From: GCA-003244245 sp032230565
GTDB lineage: Bacteria; Actinomycetota; Actinomycetes; Mycobacteriales; Pseudonocardiaceae
DNA length: 14,038 nucleotides
NCBI GenBank assembly: GCA_032230565.1
Contig: JAVXWL010000047.1
Location: 1-14,038 of the forward strand
Direction of reading: 5' to 3'
Shown here: positions 11,999 through 14,038 of the stretch, one piece after another
Numbering within the stretch: position 1 is the first letter of the stretch
How the letters are laid out: each line of letters starts with the position of its first letter
Position numbers and translations under genes: made by a program
The notes under the pieces: model-generated
Seen by the model: only the letters and a program-made list of their open reading frames with translations
What the model was told of the DNA's origin: nothing
Database searches by the model: none

Positions 11999-13387
11999 TC
12001 ACGAGCGAAGCATCTCGGCTACCAGGAATGCCAGTTCGAGGGCCTGCTGGGTGTTCAGGCGCGGATCGCATGCGGTGTCGTAGCGACCGGACAGGTCGGC
12101 ATCGGAGATTTCCTGGGCGCCGCCGAGGCACTCGGTCACGTCCTCGCCGGTGAGTTCCACGTGGATGCCGCCCGGGTGAGTGCCCAGTGCGTGGTGCACT
12201 TCGAAGAAGCCCTGCACCTCGTCGACCACCCAGTCGAAATGCCTGGTCTTGTAACCGGTGGACGACTCGATGGTGTTGCCATGCATTGGGTCGCACTGCC
12301 AGATGACCTGATGCCCGGCCGCGGTGACCTTCTGCACGATCCCGGGCAGCACATCGCGGACCCGTTGCGCCCCCATCCGGGAGATCAGGGTGAGCCGGCC
12401 CGGCGTGCCGTGTGGGTCAAGCCGCTCGACGTACTCCACGGCCTGATCCGGGGTGGTACGCGGACCCAGCTTGAGCCCGATCGGGTTGGCCACCAGCTCG
12501 GCGAAGGCGATGTGTGCCCCGTCCAGCGCCCGGGTCCGCTCCCCCACCCAGAGGAAATGCGCGGACAGGTCGTAGAGCTTGGGTGCGTCGCTGCTGGTGT
12601 CCAGGCGGAGCATGGCGCGCTCGTAGTCCAGTACCAGCGCCTCGTGACTGGCGTAAATTTCGGTGGACAGCAGCGACGAGTCGTCCACGCCACACGCCGA
12701 CATGAACCGAAGGCCTCGGTCGATCTCCCCAGCCAGCGCCTCATAGCGGGCCCCAGCCGGGGATCGCCGGACGAAGTCCTTGTTCCAGTCGTGCACCTTG
12801 TGAAGGTCCGCCATGCCGGCCATGGTCAGCGAACGCACCAGGTTCATCGCCGCGGCGGCGTTGGCGTAGGCCCGGATCATCCGGGACGGGTCATGTACCC
12901 GCGCTTCCGGGCTGGGACGCTGAGAGTTGATCATATCGCCGCGGTAGGAGGTGAGCCCCAGAGCGTCGATTGGCGCGGACCGCGGCTTGGCGTATTGCCC
13001 GGCTATGCGCCCGACCTTCACCACCGGCATGCTCGACCCGTAGGTGAGCACTACCGCCATCTGCAGCAGTGTGCGGATGGTGGCCCGCAGATGCGGCTCG
13101 GTGTTGTCGGCGAAGGTCTCGGCGCAGTCCCCGCCCTGCAGCAGGAACGCCTCTCCCCGGGCAACGGCTGCGAGATGCTCCCGGAGCTGATCCACCTCAG
13201 GCGGCACGGTGATCGGCGGAACACTCTCCAACACGGTGCGGATGTTTCGCACCGTGTTGGGGTCAGGCCAGCACGGTTGCTGCGCGGCTGGTCGGGCCAG
13301 CGCGGTGTCGAGCCTGGTACGGAGATCGGCGGGTAGCGGCGGTAGCTCCGGCAGCGCGTCGACCGGAACATCCACGGTCCAGTTCAC
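11999..13387 (-). CDS. aroG: Class II 3-deoxy-D-arabino-heptulosonate-7-phosphate (DAHP) synthase
   Basis: The first enzyme of the shikimate pathway: phosphoenolpyruvate plus erythrose 4-phosphate gives DAHP in the cytoplasm. The 462 residues equal the M. tuberculosis AroG length and align throughout (MNWTVDVP start, QGGDCAETF, KVGRIAGQYAKPRS, QCDPMHGNT, NTQQALELAFLVAEML end). Metal ligands expected from that enzyme are present: C88, H369, E411 and D441. The N-terminal extension, used for aromatic amino-acid feedback in the mycobacterial enzyme, is present but its residues 42-49 differ and coincide with a perfect hairpin in the DNA. GTG start at 13387, no Shine-Dalgarno; TACGCT ends 8 nt upstream, suggesting a leaderless message. 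It follows pfkA by 61 bp; both genes bear on phosphoenolpyruvate supply. Confidence 0.97.
   Translation of the reverse strand: MNWTVDVPVDALPELPPLPADLRTRLDTALARPAAQQPCWPDPNTVRNIRTVLESVPPITVPPEVDQLREHLAAVARGEAFLLQGGDCAETFADNTEPHLRATIRTLLQMAVVLTYGSSMPVVKVGRIAGQYAKPRSAPIDALGLTSYRGDMINSQRPSPEARVHDPSRMIRAYANAAAAMNLVRSLTMAGMADLHKVHDWNKDFVRRSPAGARYEALAGEIDRGLRFMSACGVDDSSLLSTEIYASHEALVLDYERAMLRLDTSSDAPKLYDLSAHFLWVGERTRALDGAHIAFAELVANPIGLKLGPRTTPDQAVEYVERLDPHGTPGRLTLISRMGAQRVRDVLPGIVQKVTAAGHQVIWQCDPMHGNTIESSTGYKTRHFDWVVDEVQGFFEVHHALGTHPGGIHVELTGEDVTECLGGAQEISDADLSGRYDTACDPRLNTQQALELAFLVAEMLRS
13228..13260 (-). repeat. Perfect 13-bp inverted repeat inside aroG (strong mRNA hairpin)
   Basis: CCAACACGGTGCG (13228-13240) and CGCACCGTGTTGG (13248-13260) are exact reverse complements around a 7-nt loop. 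In the aroG message this lies about 125-160 nt after the start codon. The arms code for residues 43-47 and 49-53; the right-hand arm in the mRNA encodes the family-conserved RTVLE, the left-hand one a non-conserved stretch. Confidence 0.9.
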
Positions 13388-13395
13388 GGTGGTTG

Positions 13396-13401
13396 AGCGT
13401 A
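13396..13401 (-). promoter_or_regulatory. Candidate -10 box of aroG (leaderless transcript)
   Basis: TACGCT on the minus strand fits TANNNT and ends 8 nt before the GTG start codon, so transcription would begin at or beside the start codon. The lack of any Shine-Dalgarno fits a leaderless message, which is common in actinobacteria. No -35 consensus is seen. Co-transcription from pfkA is the alternative. Confidence 0.35.
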
Positions 13402-13405
13402 TGCG

Positions 13406-13415
13406 GTAGTACTAC
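13406..13415. promoter_or_regulatory. Palindrome in the aroG upstream region
   Basis: GTAGTACTAC (13406-13415) is a perfect palindrome with imperfect GCGG/CCGC flanks. It is centred about 23 nt upstream of the aroG start, just behind the candidate -10 box, a position where a bound repressor would block transcription. The regulator is unknown. A small CCGCT/AGCGG repeat (13419-13430) lies next to it and may be part of pfkA termination. Confidence 0.3.
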
Positions 13416-13448
13416 GGACCGCTCCAGCGGCCACCAATCGGGAGCCGG

Positions 13449-14038
13449 TCACCCGAAGAAGACCTCGGCCTCCGCGTGGCGCTGCGGCGGCACCGTCTTG
13501 ACTTCTGCGGTAGCTTCGGCCAGCTTCACCCGGATGATGTCGGTGCCGCGCAACGCAACCATCACGCCACCGTCGCCGTCGTGCACCGCATCGACCGCGT
13601 GTATCCCGAACCGGGTGGCGAGCACCCGGTCGTAAGCAGTAGGCGTGCCACCGCGCTGGATGTGCCCTAGCACCACAGCCCGAGACTCGGCACCGGTGCG
13701 ACGGGCGATCTCGTCGGCCAACCAGATGCCGACGCCACCGAGGCGCTTGTGACCGAAGGCGTCGACCTCCGCGGTGGCGAGCAGTTCCGCGCCGCCCTCC
13801 GGTACCGCACCTTCGGCAACCACGACGATCGCGGCGTCCTCGCGTTCGAGGCAGCGGACGACCCACTTGCACACCCGATCCACGGCGAACGCCTGTTCCG
13901 GCATCAGGATGACGTTCGCCCCGCCGGCCATCCCGGAGTGCAGGGCGATCCAGCCCGCGCTGCGGCCCATCACCTCGACAACCGCCGCCCGGTGGTGCGA
14001 TTCCGCGGTGGTGCGCAGCCGGTCGATCGCCTCGGTGG
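13449..14038 (-). CDS. pfkA: 6-phosphofructokinase, C-terminal part (start beyond window edge)
   Basis: The visible 196 codons are the C-terminal half or more of PfkA, which phosphorylates fructose 6-phosphate in glycolysis. The frame is open to the window edge (TEAIDRLRTTAESHH, then VVEVMGRSAGWIALHSG). Signatures are the substrate-binding MGRSAGW, VAEGAVPEGG and GHIQRGGTPTAYDR. Whether the phosphoryl donor is ATP or pyrophosphate depends on a glycine/aspartate position in the missing N-terminal part, so it cannot be decided. The gene stops 61 bp before aroG on the same strand. The C-terminus ends EAEVFFG. An internal GTG at 13973 is not the start, since the conserved frame continues upstream of it. 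Confidence 0.95.
   Translation of the reverse strand, partial: TEAIDRLRTTAESHHRAAVVEVMGRSAGWIALHSGMAGGANVILMPEQAFAVDRVCKWVVRCLEREDAAIVVVAEGAVPEGGAELLATAEVDAFGHKRLGGVGIWLADEIARRTGAESRAVVLGHIQRGGTPTAYDRVLATRFGIHAVDAVHDGDGGVMVALRGTDIIRVKLAEATAEVKTVPPQRHAEAEVFFG

Noticed and set aside
12161..13336. Long open frame of 391 codons on the plus strand opposite aroG.
   Set aside because: The minus strand encodes a full-length, family-conserved DAHP synthase; the opposite frame is open because of high GC content and matches no family.

Overview
The window is a GC-rich (about two-thirds G+C by eye), gene-dense piece of an actinobacterial chromosome. GTG starts are frequent, and the gene blocks match those known from mycobacteria and their relatives. 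Several proteins (GarA, FtsR, the Rv2175c-like protein, PknL, AroG) align along most of their length with the Mycobacterium tuberculosis proteins as I remember them. The retained PASTA repeats of PknL and the phospholipid N-methyltransferase-like gene point to a non-mycobacterial member of the wider group, for example the Pseudonocardiales. I cannot name a species. No tRNA, rRNA, CRISPR array, insertion sequence or phage gene was seen, and no gene-free stretch exceeds about 185 bases.

Left part (1-3522), all on the minus strand. In transcription order it reads: a mycothiol-dependent maleylpyruvate-isomerase-family enzyme, a CDP-alcohol phosphatidyltransferase (PgsA2/cardiolipin-synthase type), gcvH, garA, ftsR and a DUF151 bifunctional nuclease cut by the window edge. 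The junctions phosphatidyltransferase/gcvH (stop and start abut) and garA/ftsR (GTGA overlap) indicate operons. This is the equivalent of the M. tuberculosis Rv1822-Rv1829 neighbourhood.

Middle part (3645-9453). A phospholipid N-methyltransferase-like gene on the plus strand runs tail-to-tail into a membrane Ser/Thr kinase on the minus strand, and the two overlap by 23 bp. A Ski2-like DUF3516 helicase diverges from the kinase. It converges on a thioredoxin/peroxiredoxin-like gene, which follows a 64-residue MT0933-type 'antitoxin' gene with an excellent Shine-Dalgarno.

Right part (9579-14038). An Rv2175c-type DNA-binding protein diverges from pknL, here with four PASTA repeats. Convergent aroG (class II DAHP synthase) and then pfkA (cut by the edge) lie on the minus strand. 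This is the Rv2175c-Rv2178c block.

Functional theme: two receptor-type Ser/Thr kinases sit close to two proteins known elsewhere as kinase substrates, GarA (a 2-oxoglutarate/glutamate switch) and the Rv2175c protein. They are mixed with central-metabolism genes (gcvH, pfkA, aroG) and membrane-lipid genes. The most unusual sequence-level observations are a GarA phospho-motif in which the PknG-type threonine is a glutamine (EQTS instead of ETTS), a perfect 13-bp inverted repeat inside the 5' part of aroG, a tandem 18-bp repeat giving a Gly/Phe-rich insert in the last PASTA domain of PknL, and several short perfect palindromes in promoter regions. I did not find a clearly new multi-gene system. 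Most genes here are conserved actinobacterial ones.
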